The notes beneath the pieces were generated by a model. The model made no database searches and had not been told where the DNA came from. It worked only from the letters and a program-made list of their open reading frames with translations. The position numbers and the translations under genes are program-made. Shown here in pieces: positions 46,631 through 59,468 of a DNA stretch of 64,000 nt (position 1 is the first letter of the stretch; each line of letters opens with the position of its first letter). Location: contig NC_092355.1 in NCBI RefSeq assembly GCF_963676685.1, forward strand, positions 67,339,006 to 67,403,005, in the 5' to 3' direction. Source of the stretch: Mytilus edulis (Eukaryota > Mollusca > Bivalvia > Mytilida > Mytilidae).

Positions 46631-49112
46631 CTGAAATATAAAATATATTGTAGACTCAGGTACATCCTATTATAACATTTGTAGCAATTTACATAGTATG
46701 TGAGAATTTTACCAATATGTTTTGTTTTACCGCGATATTTATGATGTGAGTTTACCAAAAAATAAACACCAAAAACAAAAACTGAAGAAACTATATGTTG
46801 ATTTTAAATGAGAAGCGTTTTGAAGAGTAAAGTATAGAGGAAGAAACCAGGCTTATAATTACGTATACATCAATTTCAACAGTCAAACTCGTATCTAAAA
46901 CTGTAGAAACTGCAATCCAAGTTGAAAAAAAAAATCCAAACATTTGGCATATATGGTCAAGGAAATCTATACTTAAATGCAGACTAATCTTTGTGTTTAA
47001 TTTCATATTATTTTCAATTACCACTACTTTTAAGTGAAGAATCATTCATGTTAATGCATTAATGCTGAATTTCTTAACGAAAAGATGCGGTGTTGGATTG
47101 ATTGTTTCATTATATATTTATATCTCATGTTTGTCTGTCACTTTTACTTAAGATTAATTTTTCATGTCACACTTCTGATATCATGATAAAAAAAATAACA
47201 GCTTGTACATTAAACGTCGTCATCATGAGTTTTAAGTGTTTAGTAGAAATATATAGTTACTATAACACACTCGTGAAATCGCGGATCCGTGACTGAATTA
47301 AAGTAAATAACTATGCGTAAGCCTTGTTTTAGAATAATTGGTATTGTCATCTGATAAAGTCATGCTGATTATAAGATGCAAAAAATTTTCTCTGCTATCT
47401 AAATCTTTCTGCTTGAAACCGTCGATCTGGAACTTATCAATTATTGATAATATGATTTTTTTGAAAAACAAAAGGTCCTGGAATGGAGTATTTTTTAATC
47501 AACAGCATTGTCCTTTATTAGTTATAAATAAAGTTGAACTCTTTGATTCGCTGTTTTACGTCATGACCACTAACAAATTGAAAACTGTACCAATACGCCT
47601 TATTTTAAGTGCAGATTTTTAGTATTCGTATGGTCATCTTAGAAAGTCTTACTGATTAAAATACTACAATAGGGAACAATTTGACAATAATTGAATTTAG
47701 AAGTGTACACCCTGTGATTATGACCAGTGTATATAGCAAATTCCTAAATACACCGTTTGGTGGTGCGCCTGTAAGATGCGGAACGTAAAGATAAGGTAAT
47801 AGGTAACAGGTGAATATACTATAGGTATCGGTATCGGATTCGACCCGGAACTTGTTATTTATTGGCTATATTAATTATGTGGAAAACAAAAGGGTCTGGA
47901 GTGTTGTTATTTTTAATCTACACCATTGTCCTATATTAGCTCTACACCATTGTCCTATATTAGCTCTACACCATTGTCCTATATTAGCTATATATAAAGT
48001 TAAATTCTTTGATTTGCCGTTTTAACCCCATGACGCTGACAAAATGGACCTTGTTATTTTAGTATTTTAGATAATAACACATGCTTCAAGCCACACAAGA
48101 AACACATTCTTATTACACATGCGTTAAAAGGCTTGTCCTCAGATGGCAATCGCACTCTCTTAAAGTTACGCATGTGACACGCATGATTTTGAAAACAAAT
48201 GTGACACATCCGATATACCCATGTAAAACAGATGCATTTGAAAAAAGTGATACATGTCTTAAAGCATTTCTTCCATATATGATAATATACATTATTATAA
48301 CCGTGAAAATTTTAATATGAATATATTTGAGAAAACATTTGATAATAGATTGTAAACAGAATTATAATTGTTCACCAACATCAAGAAAATGGTCGATGAC
48401 TCCATTTCTTCCATTTATTTTCTTAAAGCATATCATAAAACCTACTTTGTCATATTCCATTTTAAAGTTCTATCTCAAATATTTACTTACATTCAAACAC
48501 GTGAATTTTGATTCAAGTCCATAAAAAATTGGGAAATTTGATGCATACTTTTTATTGATATATACTTTAAAAAAGATATTGTTAATTTTTCATTTTGACA
48601 AAGTTATGAAAACTCGTTCTGATAAAATATATATAGGGATCATCTAGTTCAATTCAATTTATAATTTTAAGGAATTTTTTTCATGTGGCATTATCAGAAG
48701 TATTAATTATTCCATATGGATAATGCTAGCCTTTTGAGATAATTCGTCACCTTCTAACACTGCCTGAAATTCTTCCTTTATCACCAGGGAATTGTGTTTT
48801 ACCTTTTTTTAATGTCAGAACACGGTAGAGTATTCCAATGGTTGAGCAGATCTCTCATATATTTTAGTGAAAGTAACATTTGCACTATAAATACATTTCT
48901 GACTTGCAGCCAATCAAGTACTGTTCATTCATATTTAGTCCTTTTGATATACATTATTTTAAAATATTGATAGCAGTTAACCAAATATTTTTGAATGAAC
49001 GGGAATGATCCTGATTTACCCAGGCGATATATTTAAACAGGATTGTTGTGTTTGAAAATCAACTGATTTTATATTTACCTGCCGTCGAATTAGAATTGAT
49101 TCCTTCTGCCAT
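45792..49112 (-). CDS. GIMAP/AIG1 family GTPase (290 aa, two coding exons)
   Basis: Exon 1 (49079-49112) encodes MAEGINSNSTA and one base; exon 2 (45792-46630) supplies the rest, joining in phase 1 to 873 nt. GTPase motifs are complete: G1 GRTGAGKS (26-33), G2 Thr55, G3 DTPG (74-77), the AIG1 conserved box LTSPGPHAFILVVSVGRFT (about 98-116), G4 TRADD (143-147) and G5-like CIAFDNR (177-183). After a helical region, the C-terminus (about 259-290) is glycine-rich and hydrophobic (FIGGCSGSVALGPVGTVIGS and on), suitable for membrane anchoring. Vertebrate GIMAPs act in lymphocyte survival and at intracellular membranes; bivalves carry large GIMAP families responsive to infection. The substrate is GTP; the partner is unknown. 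All motifs look intact. The foldback element ending at 45734 starts 57 bp beyond the stop, so it may supply the 3' end of the transcript. Confidence 0.9.
46631..49078 (-). other. GIMAP intron with internal duplications
   Basis: No coding sequence seen. A 24-bp unit, TCTACACCATTGTCCTATAT and TAGC, is repeated three times at 47917-47988. It lies in a longer block (about 47885-48060) that resembles about 47470-47600: both carry CATTGTCCT...ATTAG, ATAAAGTT, and TTTGATT...GCCGTTTTA or GCTGTTTTA followed by CATGAC. Confidence 0.65.
49079..49112 (-). CDS. GIMAP exon 1 (34 nt)
   Basis: ATG at 49112 to a GTAAAT donor at 49078. It encodes MAEGINSNSTA; with the first base of the next codon it joins exon 2 in frame, restoring DDNITINETR before the G1 motif. 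The start sits in a good context (GACAATGGC). Confidence 0.75.
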
Positions 49113-49374
49113 TGTCCCTGTTCTACAATACAAGTACACATGCGTTAGTTAACATATATCTCAAAAATCAATAATCAAAACTACGCTGTATGCTTAATGT
49201 TCTAGAAGTTGACATAATTTATTTCAATCATATATTGTGTTATATCGTAAATTTAATACATAAGGGTGCAATAAATAATTAAACTGTTTGTACTATGCGA
49301 TATTAGATATTGAAATTTCAGGAAACGTTGTAAACATACAATGGTTTCAGATTTTAAAATTCATTTGCAATACA

Positions 49375-49940
49375 AGAAAAAGTAAAATCACAAAAAAAAT
49401 GAACTCCGATGAAAATTCAAAACGGAAAGTCGCTAATCCTCAAAAGTCCATAAAACTTAAAATCTAACCACATCAGACGAATGGTTAACAACTGTCATAT
49501 TCCTGACTACGCATTTCCTTATTTGAAGTTGGTGGATTCAACCTGACTTTATAACAGTCATATATATTTGCGTTATGTTTTCAACAATGAACGAGAAAAA
49601 TTGACATAATAGGTGAAAAAAATAAAAAAATGGATACAGCAGTCAACACTGTATAATCGTTTTCAAACTAAACAATCAATTATATGAATAAAGAAAAAGC
49701 TTTTAAACCCTCTATACACAAAGCAGATGGTTGGATGTCACAGTAAATAACAACATGCATCGAATCGAATTAAGTTCAACAGTAGTATACCGCTGTCCAG
49801 TAGTCAGCAACCGATTAAACGAAAACGAATCCAGGTTACAAACCAAAAACTAGGGAATGACACCAACTTCAACATATATAAGAGGAAAACAACGGAGAGA
49901 CGGAAACAATGAACAGCAGCAGAAACAATAACAAACGTTT
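49375..49940 (-). repeat. Dispersed repeat family F, copy 1
   Basis: Contains AAATTCAAAACGGAAAGTCG, CACATCAGACGAATGG, TAACAACTGTCATATTCCTG and AATTGACATAATAGG. Two more copies follow at about 52930-53560 and 55960-56500. Its class is not determined; orientation is arbitrary. Confidence 0.7.
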
Positions 49941-50019
49941 AACATGTAAACACAAAAAATGCAAATCTTACAGTATTTCTTAACAAATATGCAATATAAT
50001 CATTGATAATACATATTCT

Positions 50020-50812
50020 GAATAATATGATGCGGAATCAGGATCACCATGATCGAAAAAAGCATATGCTAAAATCATATAAGGGTATGCTTAATTCAAT
50101 TCGGCATATGCTGAATTATAAAACTATTACAGAAAAATTGGCTCAGAATCAAGGTCATATTCATTTGATAAATTTAATTCAGAATACGGTTAACTCAAGT
50201 TTTGAGTGCTGCCATATGTTTGTTCTATATTAAGGTTCTAGCCATCTCCCCTCACAATCAAATAGTAGCTCTTTGGATAAATATGTTGACATTCTCTGCG
50301 GATTTTAATAACTTTCAGTAAACGTATCCAATCCTGCACAAGTTCATTACAAGTAGTCAACAAATTGAAGATCAGAATGATGGTCTGTGCGATGACCTCT
50401 TCCATGCATTTTGAATAAGCATCGAAAATTCTCTGATCATCAAACTGAGTTTCATTGGAGAGAAAAATTAATTGATCATATACTAAATCATAATTCAGCA
50501 TAAGCTAAATTCATTTTAACATAAGCTTAATTCATTTTAGCATATGCTAAAATGAATTTGGTATATATGAACATATATGAGATGTTTAATATTTATGACC
50601 TTGATTCCGCGCCAACATTTATGTAAAAGCAGGACAAAGCAGCATAAGCTAAATTTATTTTGCATATGCTAAAACTATTTAAGGATATGCTAAATTAATT
50701 CAGGATATGCTTAATAAATTCTGAATATGCTAAAATCATTTCAGCATTCCCCTAAATAATTTCAGCATATGCTTAAATAGATAATTATGACCCTAATTCC
50801 GCGCCATAATAT
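50020..50812. mobile_element. Foldback element with AGCATATGCTAAA repeats
   Basis: The ends read AATAATATGATGCGGAATCA and, in reverse, ATTATGGCGCGGAATTAGGG. Inside both arms and near the middle are many CATATGCT/TATGCTAAA words, themselves palindromic at AGCATATGCT. An 87-codon frame on the - strand at 50238-50501 lies between the arms; I do not recognise it. Confidence 0.65.
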
Positions 50813-51213
50813 GAGAAAAATCCATAAAAACTCTAGATTTAAAAAAGTAAGACAAGTATCAATAAACGGGACGATATAAATAGTGTTGCCATGATATCAC
50901 AGATCGAAGTTAAGCAATATTTTTTAAAGAGTTAACAATTATCACGAAAACTACAGACTAGAAAGAATGCTTGGCATTATGATGTCGCTATAAGTGATAT
51001 TTAAATGTAAAAAAAAGAGTTAACTGTTAGAATGTTCCCTTGCGTGTTTGCTTTACGGGATCACCCAGCACATAGGAGAAAAGTAAAACTAATTTAAGAT
51101 CAAGAAGATGCATTTTTTAAGCTTTCAACAAATTAGTTTAATATAAAAGGTAGTTTATCGATGTTCATATTTCATTAATTCATTAATAATTTACAAATCT
51201 AGCTTTCAATGAA

Positions 51214-51302
51214 ATTTTGAAAGTCGAATTGCATTGCGGTCAATATATGTACAGAATGATTTTGTACATATATTGCCCGCATTGCAATTCGACTTTCAAA
51301 AT
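51214..51302. repeat. Near-perfect hairpin, 40-bp arms
   Basis: ATTTTGAAAGTCGAATTGCA and TTGCGGTCAATATATGTACA pair with the right arm with only two mismatches around a 9-bp loop. No flanking duplication was noted. Confidence 0.85.
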
Positions 51303-52929
51303 CAGGGTAGTAATATAATAATAGAACACATTTGGTAAATTGTAAGGTAAACCGACCATTCAAGTGTTTAAAGATATAAGACCAACAACACATGTCGCTA
51401 GTATATCAAGTTATATTTATTTTCTGCGTAGAAAAAATATTTTTTAAATATGACCTTGCAAAGTCTTTGTACAAAACAATTATATCACGAACATTTGCGA
51501 CGTTCATTTCATATAAATACTCTTTATCAAATCAAATCAACCCCTGCATGACATTATCATAATGATTAATCTTTAAACAAGTTTGTTCATTGTTCCAAAG
51601 CCTGAATTTATGAAAAAAGTATGCCAAAACAAAAGAAAATAAACTAAGTAATTTGTTTTTAGCAATGTTTTAAGAAATAAATCTTTATTCGATGTATAGT
51701 ATCTGGCTTGTTATGATATCGATGAAATGTAGTACTATATCTTATCATGAAAAAAAACCCTGCTCATTCCTAAACACGTTGTTTGTGGGGTTTTGATTAA
51801 ATTTTAGATGCCAAAATATTTTATAGAAAAAATTGAGCTGATATTTTTTTCAGATGTTTTGTGCAACAAGATACCCTAAGGATATAAACTGTAGCAGCAA
51901 AATTGTTCAGCAAAGATAGGTCTACAATAAATCAAAATGACTAAAATGGTCAATTGACCCCGTAAAAAAAGTTATTGTACTTGAAAGTCATTTTTTTCAT
52001 ATATTTTCGAAATTGTTGTAAGTTTTTACTCCTCTGAAACTACTTTGTCAAATTAAACCATCTTTGACCCACATCATCATCTATTATAATATCAACATAG
52101 TAATCCAAAACTGCAATATTTCCTTAAAATTACCAATTTAGGGGCCGCAACGCAACAACGGGTTGTCTGATGCGTCTGAAAATTAAAGGGCAGATATATT
52201 TTATTCTGCTTGGCATTTTTACGGTCAAATTTGCTCTAAATGCATTAGTTTCAGAGTTTTAACCCAACAACTGCATTTAACTCCCATGTTCTATTTTTGA
52301 CCATGTTATCTTGGTTGATGCGCAGGGTTATGGGATACATTTTCAAACTAGATATCCTAAGGATACATTAGTTAGGTTACATTTGGCCCAGTCGTTAACG
52401 GACTACGGACGCCTAGTGATGTGAAAAGCTCAATTGCCCTTTGGGCCAGGTAATCCAAAATCAAAAATTCAAACAGCTATCGCAACAATGACCTCTCTAT
52501 TAGGGATATCAGAGTTTATTGCAAGTTCTCGCTTACAATACTACACATTTGTAGTACAAACAGAATAACCGACAGAGTTCATCAATATATTTAAAATAAT
52601 TTGCCTTGAAAAAAGCTCATATTGTATTCGTTTTTCTGAGAAAATGAAACTATCTTATTTTATTATTTGTTATGGATACGTTTATCTAAGGTATCCAGTT
52701 TCTGAATTTTACGTCACACTTTCAAATTGAACGTAAGGTCAAGTTACATTATAAAAAATAGCAATATTATTGGTCACTTCAGAAAATTTTATGAACGAGT
52801 TTTCATCCTATGAACGGACTTTATTACCTCCGTTTGACAGTTATGTCTTACATTACTATGAAAGTGAATGTTTGAGAAGTTTAAGTTAATATATTAAAAA
52901 AGCAATAAAGATTCTACTGGACTTGATGT
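51303..52929. other. Intergenic, with decayed family C repeat
   Basis: About 51960-52455 is a degraded relative of the family C copy at 10840-11540, ending near AGCTCAATTGCCCTTTGGGC. Between about 51400 and 51640 the sequence resembles 57165-57410. No gene is supported. Confidence 0.45.
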
Positions 52930-53560
52930 CAAAATGAAAGTCAGAAATAAAAGATGAAATAACAAAACACAGAACTAACTGTAAGGAAAATTTAAAACGG
53001 AAAGTCCCTATTCAAATGGCTAAATCAATAGCTCCAACACATCACACGAATGGATAACAAGTGTCATATTCCTGACTTGGTACATGCATTTTCTTTTGAA
53101 GAAAATGGCGGATTAAATCTGGTATTATAGCTAGTTAAACTTTATAATGACAACGATCTGTGAGCAAAACAAACATAAATAATATGTATGAATGTAAAAC
53201 ATAATAGTGAGAACAACTGTCAACATTTTGTGTTATAATCAAAATCACTATAAAACAAACAAGTTTCTTAACAAAGAGACTCGAAAAAGCATGTAGACAA
53301 AGCACATTACTTAAAATTAAAGACAAGAATAGAAAATATTACTAATGCACAATAACAGAATGACAGTATGTATCAGTACCGAGCCACGTTAAATGGATAT
53401 TGCCACAAATAGACTAAACAGTAAATAAAACAGTAAAGTGATATTTGTAAAGGAAATAACAAAATACATCAACTAGTTATTTAAATGATAAAAAACGTCA
53501 GAACATATAATCTATACTTCAAGATCATAGTGTATTATTTGTGAAGTTGATACGAAATAT
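52930..53560 (-). repeat. Dispersed repeat family F, copy 2
   Basis: Contains AAAACGGAAAGTCCCTATTC, AATGGCTAAATCAATAGCTC, CACATCACACGAATGGATAA and TGTCATATTCCTGACTTGGT, as in the other two copies. Confidence 0.75.
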
Positions 53561-55959
53561 TTATCAACAAGGGTTTCTTATCTTCCGCTGAAAATGGACG
53601 AGACGTTCTTTGACATACCCAAAGTTCATCAACTCTCTGCTCATACACTCCGAATTCAACAAAAATGTTGTCAATAAGAAACTTCAGCATGAGGTACTAA
53701 ATAAATATGCTATGCCTAATGACTTTCGCTTTACTAGGTTACTTATTACACCATTTTTTTTTAAACAATGTAAAAGGGACGAAACAATCAAATAAGATCA
53801 GAATTACAAAATAGCACATGTTACAGTGCCATTTAGCTTTAAATTAACAATATTTTTTTGAGACACTAGGATATACAAAAGATACATCAATAATTTCGTT
53901 TTTAACTTTGTCATATTCCCGACTTAGAACAGGCATATTCAATCAACAATCAACAATCAAGCAGTCTTATTGTTCACTTTTCTTTTATACAGTTTAATTT
54001 CGCTCACCGCATTTGATGTAACAATCTATATTCGAATAAAGTTAAATGAAATGTAATAGTGCAAACAAACTCAATTGCTATCCACCACAATGAATACTTT
54101 CACTGTAAACACTAAATAAAGTAAAAATAAAACCGGAGGATGAACTTAAACGTTTATCATCCAAAAACCTGATGCAATCTGACTTTGTTGCAGTTTGTCT
54201 TTACAAAAACAAGCTTTTGAAATGTACAGCTTACCCGTGTATATAACAGAAAAAGCCTATGACTCAATCCTTTTTCATCAAATTTGGTGTATATGAGTTA
54301 ATATAGCATGGGTGGGTTCATTATGATAAACACGCATTCTACGAATTATATTCGAAAAACATAAATGACGAATCTTTTGTCGACATTAAATATGATGTTG
54401 TACATTAAATATATAAAGCAATATACAAATAATTTATTTTTCGTGGTTTGAAAATTACCTTAATACAAAATTGATCAAGTAAAAATAACAATCTATAGAT
54501 TTAAGTTAAAAAAAAAGTACTTACTTAAAACTATTTAGAACGTGATTTAAATATAAATCTCATGGAAAACCTTTTACTACAGTAAATTAAAAAACCCAAG
54601 CTGTTTTGCGTCTTATTACTAAATGAACTATGCGCAAACACGGTTTAATATCAACTATCGGTGCGTAAACAAACTCAAAACATGTTGTGTCATGTGCACT
54701 GGATAATAGATATTGACAGAAATGTCAGACAGAGACCAATTATTTTTGTTGTCATGCATTTCCAAGTGTTTTAAAGGGAATATATATGTTCCTTTGTTGC
54801 TAGGAACTCATTATTTCAGCAATAATGCTGTTGCATTCATGCTGCAATTTTTTATTTTTTTCTATTGAAAAGTAAAATAAATTTCTGCAATTTTTTAAGA
54901 AATTCTCTTAAATTGTAACGGTTACCTTACTCCCTTAACATAATTACCATAGCAGATATGTGTTTTATAATGTAATGCTGTTAATGTCATGACCAACAAC
55001 AACGGTCAGAAAGCAAACATTATACTACAAAACAGAAAATAGAAACAAACACTATTAAATGACTGATGATCAGTACCTAAAAAGTGGGGTAGATCTTTGG
55101 TGCTTCAAAAACGTAAGCAGATTCTGCTACAAATCTGGCACTTTCTGTGTTATTTCTCATATAAGCAGTGACCACTTTAATTAGTTATGTCACATTTAAA
55201 GAAAAGAGGATAGAATAGCAGTAACTTTATTGTCCGCTCTTCGTGAAAAACCTTTAATTGTGCTAAATCAAAACTAATACTACTGATTACTGGTACACAA
55301 ATAGCGTGTTTCAGTATTAACCAATAGGTGTAGCACTGACCATGCAATAATCGCAAAAAAAACTACAAAATCATGAAATGTTACATGAGAAGCATTACCT
55401 AAACCCTACTACCAGTATTTCATAAATACCAAGTGCACGGAGTATCATAAATGGGTTGACTGATCAGTGAATAAGTATATACATACAATGAATAAGCGTT
55501 GATTCTTGAAAAAGAAACCATGAGCCCGGAGTTCATAGTTGTTACGAAATCAACCGAAAAAATACTTAAAGATAAGTTATGCTATCTAAACAAATCTGTA
55601 AGTGTTTTAAACATTAATATTACACAAGATTGCATGTTTAAAAATAGTTTTATTTTAAAATAAAAATTGACAACAACCGATACATTAAAAGAGTGTTGTC
55701 ATCATGTAGCATAAGCATGTCAATAAAGAAGTTTAAAGGAGCGCTCAATTATCACTTAGACAACAAACTAGAAGTAATTATCAGCGTTATGATGTCACTA
55801 TAAGTGTCACGTAAATGCCAAAAAGAGCTAAATGTTATAAAGTTCCTTTCTATGTTTCCTTCAGTAATATGAAAGAAGTTATTTTTCTAGCTAATTGAAT
55901 GAATCATATGTACCGACAGGGTATACATATCTTTCTTAACAAATATCAAACGTCATACA
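53561..55959. other. Intergenic, nothing recognised
   Basis: AT-rich. The part at about 55690-55910 (ATCAGCGTTATGATGTCACT, AAGTGTCACGTAAATGCC) resembles 50880-51080, pointing to an old duplicated block. No gene is supported. Confidence 0.4.
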
Positions 55960-56500
55960 AAAATGTAAAATCACAAAAGTAATAAACTTCGATAAAAATT
56001 CTAATTGGTAGGTCCTAATCAAATGACAAAATCAAAAACTTAAGCACATTAAACTAATGGATAACAACTGTCATATTTCTGACTTGGTACAGGCATTTTG
56101 TTAAGTAGAAAATGGTGGATTAAACCTGGTTTAATAGCTATCTTACCCTCTCACTTTAATGACAGTCGTATCAGATTTCGTTCTATTGACAACGATGTGT
56201 GAACAAAACAAACAGACATTTAAGATAAAAAGGTCAAAAATAGGGGTACAACAGTCAACATTGTTTTATATTCTTAATCACTATAAAACAAACAGAATAT
56301 GTAACAACAAGCTTAAAAAGGCATTCAGAAAAAGCACATTAGCAAACATTAAAGACAATAATAATTTTTTTTTACTATAACACAATCACACAATGACAGG
56401 ATGTAAAAGTACAGTGACACATCGTATGTATCAAAGAAGCAAAAAAGGCATATAGTCAAGCACATCAGCAAAAATGAAAGACAGGATAACAAATATTTTA
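55960..56500 (-). repeat. Dispersed repeat family F, copy 3
   Basis: Contains TCTAATTGGTAGGTCCTAAT, TTAAACTAATGGATAACAAC, TGTCATATTTCTGACTTGGT and CAACGATGTGTGAACAAAAC. The frame at 56159-56380 lies in it and is incidental. Confidence 0.7.
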
Positions 56501-58854
56501 AGATAGCACCATTACATAATGACGGGATGTATGCCTACGTCACGTCAAATGAATATGACAAAAAAAAACTGAACAGTAAAAGTAATATTCATAAAGACCT
56601 CAGAGATAAAGACAAATAAAAGAATATTATGACACGTTATTAAGATGATGAACAACGGAGATACCAACTCTAAAAACAAACTTAGAAAAAGGACATATGT
56701 GGTAATTTCTCAGATAATACGGCTAATTAGGTACTTTAAGATTATGAACATAATTCGCTACTCATTAGAGATACAGACACAGTAAAGAAGTTTAACAAAT
56801 CTTAGTGTTGACCAAAACCATATTCGTTTTGAGTGTGGTTCTTCTTCATACCTATGTAAAAAGAAGTTGTCGAATTTAAGGATAACATCCTTGTTTATCA
56901 AGTCCAAAAAGGGTATCGTGGATGATATTTACGAATTAATTAAGATGTGTGAAATATCAACCATGCATACGATGAAAGCCAAGATAGTTCAAATTGTACA
57001 ATATTCTTCCTTCATAGATGCATTGAAGCCTTGGTACCTCATGGGATGTGCAAATTTCTCAATGGCACGATAAAAGCTCAATTAGGAAGAAGACTGACGA
57101 AACCAAAGTGACCATATCCAAATTTTATTGAAACTATGGCCTCCTTAAAAATAAAAAAATAAATGTTCTATTTATTTCTGCTGCGTAGAAGGGATATTTA
57201 ATTAGTATGACCTTGAATTTTTTAATTAGCAATGTTCATGTCATACGATAACTTTATTTACCATGTTTACTGTGGGTTTAAATAGATGTCAAATCTAATC
57301 AATCACTGCCTGGTATTATCATCATAGTTTATCTTTTAACAAGCGTGTTCAATGATTTAAGTCCATTATTAGTGCAAAAAGTACGACAAAACAAAAGAAA
57401 TTATTAAAGTAATATTGTTTCGAACACCCGGTGAACTGATTGGTATATATTAAGTAATTATCAACGTTATGTACTAAACAATTTATAATTTAAATTGCAT
57501 CATTTCAAATATATGTTGTTTCGGCTAATCTAAGAAGGTTTTGTGCAAATTGTTTATAGATACGTTTGAACGATGTGAGAAATCAGTTGTAAATCGGTAT
57601 CTCAACTTGCAAGAAATGTATTTATTTAAACATGTTCAATGCTGAAATATTTATGATATATATATGGAATTCACAATTGATGTATTGATGTATTGATTGA
57701 GGATCTTAATCATTACTTTTAAAATTGTAAGGATATTTTCAAGCCCGTATTAAACATGTAACAGACAAAAGACCAGTTTACTAATAATATGTAATAATAT
57801 GTGATTATTGTTTAAAACTGGATTTAATATTTTATACCCCTTTATATTGTCAGGGTCACTATCGGTGAACAGTACTCTCCGCAAAGATGCTACTGTCCTA
57901 GTAGCTTCACTGCATGTAAACATATCCTTGATAGCATGTCCTCAAGGATATACTTTGTCAATCACGAGTTGTCAAGGACACAATACCAATTTGGATTATC
58001 TAAAAAAAAATTCATGAGAACGACTTTTGTGTAGCGTGAAGATTCCTGTTTGTGTTACAATAGTTCCGTCCTATTTTACTTATTAGAAGATTGCCAAAGC
58101 GACAACTCTCCTTGATAATTTCAAAATTAGCAACTATAGGTTACTTTACATCACTCAACAATGAGCAAAGCCGATACAGCAAAGCACACTTTGAAAGGCC
58201 TGTTGATATGTCAATCAATTCAAATTACAAAAGTTAATTTCTATTCGGTATTGAACTGTATAACTTTAAAATATACCTAATGTCAAAGACAACTTGCAAC
58301 AGGACATCATTCGTAAATGTAGCACAACATGCAGACTTCTTATACGTTCAGGTAATTCACATCCAATTTTTGATGGAAATATTCTTTATAAAGCACACAC
58401 ATGTCAATATTCACCTCAGAAGCTAACAAAACCTTTAAATATACTTATTTAGAAGGGATATAGTTACGATACTGTCAGGTCATTAAAGATTGCATATTGT
58501 GGCGTTAATATTAATTCACTTATAGGGTCTTTGCATCGGAAGTAAACACATTTATTTAAAAACCAGTTGTTGGCATGACAAGGGTTATGTTCTTCTCATA
58601 TATGTTATGATGGTATGATACTAAACCCCTAACGGGAGGGATTGTGCCTGATATTCATAAAATGGAGACATTATCTTTCAATCTGTTTAAATGAAGTCTG
58701 GAGCTGGCATGTCAGTTAACTGCTAGTAATCTGTTATTATTTATGTATTATTGTCATTTTGTTTATTTTCTTTGGTTACATCTTCTGAACAGAATTTAAA
58801 TGTGCGTATTGTTATGCGTTTACTTTTCTACATTGGCTAGAGGTATCGAAGAGG
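56501..58854. other. Intergenic, nothing recognised
   Basis: AT-rich, with a reverse family A fragment at about 58080-58210 (GACAACTCTCCTTGATAATT, CAACAATGAGCAAAGCCGAT). Frames near 56867 and 57808 are not protein-like enough to accept. Confidence 0.4.
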
Positions 58855-59175
58855 GTTGAGATCTCATAAACATGTTTAACCCCGCCGCATTTTTGCGCCT
58901 GTCCAAAGTCAGGAACCTCTACCTTTTGTTAGTCTTGTATTATTTTTAATTTTAATTTCTTGTGTATAATTTGGAGTTTAGTATGACGTTCATTATCACT
59001 GAACTAGTATATATATATATATATATTTTATGGGGCCAGCTAAAGGACGCCTCCGGGTGCGGGAATTTCTCGCTGCCTTGATCACCTGTTGGTGATCTTC
59101 TTCTGTTGTCTGTTCTGTGGTCGGGTTGTTATCGCTTTGACACATTCCCCATTTCTATTCTCAATTTTATTTCAT
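58855..59175 (+). repeat. Dispersed repeat family B, near-complete copy
   Basis: Reads GAGATCTCATAAACATGTTT, AACCCCGCCGCATTTTTGCG, AAGTCAGGAACCTC, GGACGCCTCCGGGTGCGGGA and ACACATTCCCCATTTCTATT. It is the best copy in the window. A (TA)n run interrupts it at about 59009-59026. Confidence 0.8.
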
Positions 59176-59468
59176 ATCTTAATGTATACGTATCAACTGT
59201 GAAACCTGTTTTGTATGTTGCATTTCAGTCATGTGTGTTTTTTGAAAATTCTAAGGTATAAAAGAATCTTTCTCCTTTAACATTTAGAATATAACTATTC
59301 AATTAAGTTTTTGTCATAAAATCACTGTTTTTGAAAACTACAAGTCCAGTAAGAACAATTAGGTTTTTTGGTACAATGTTGTAAAAAGAAGGACAGATAA
59401 GAAATAACAACAAAATTTTTGTTGCTGCATATATAGTTACCAAAAGGTACCAGTATTATAATTCAATA

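Noticed and set aside
50238-50501. 87-codon frame on the - strand
   Set aside because: It is more protein-like than most (helical, with charged and hydrophobic alternation) but lies between arms of a foldback element, has no recognised family and no flanking exon. Kept only as a note.
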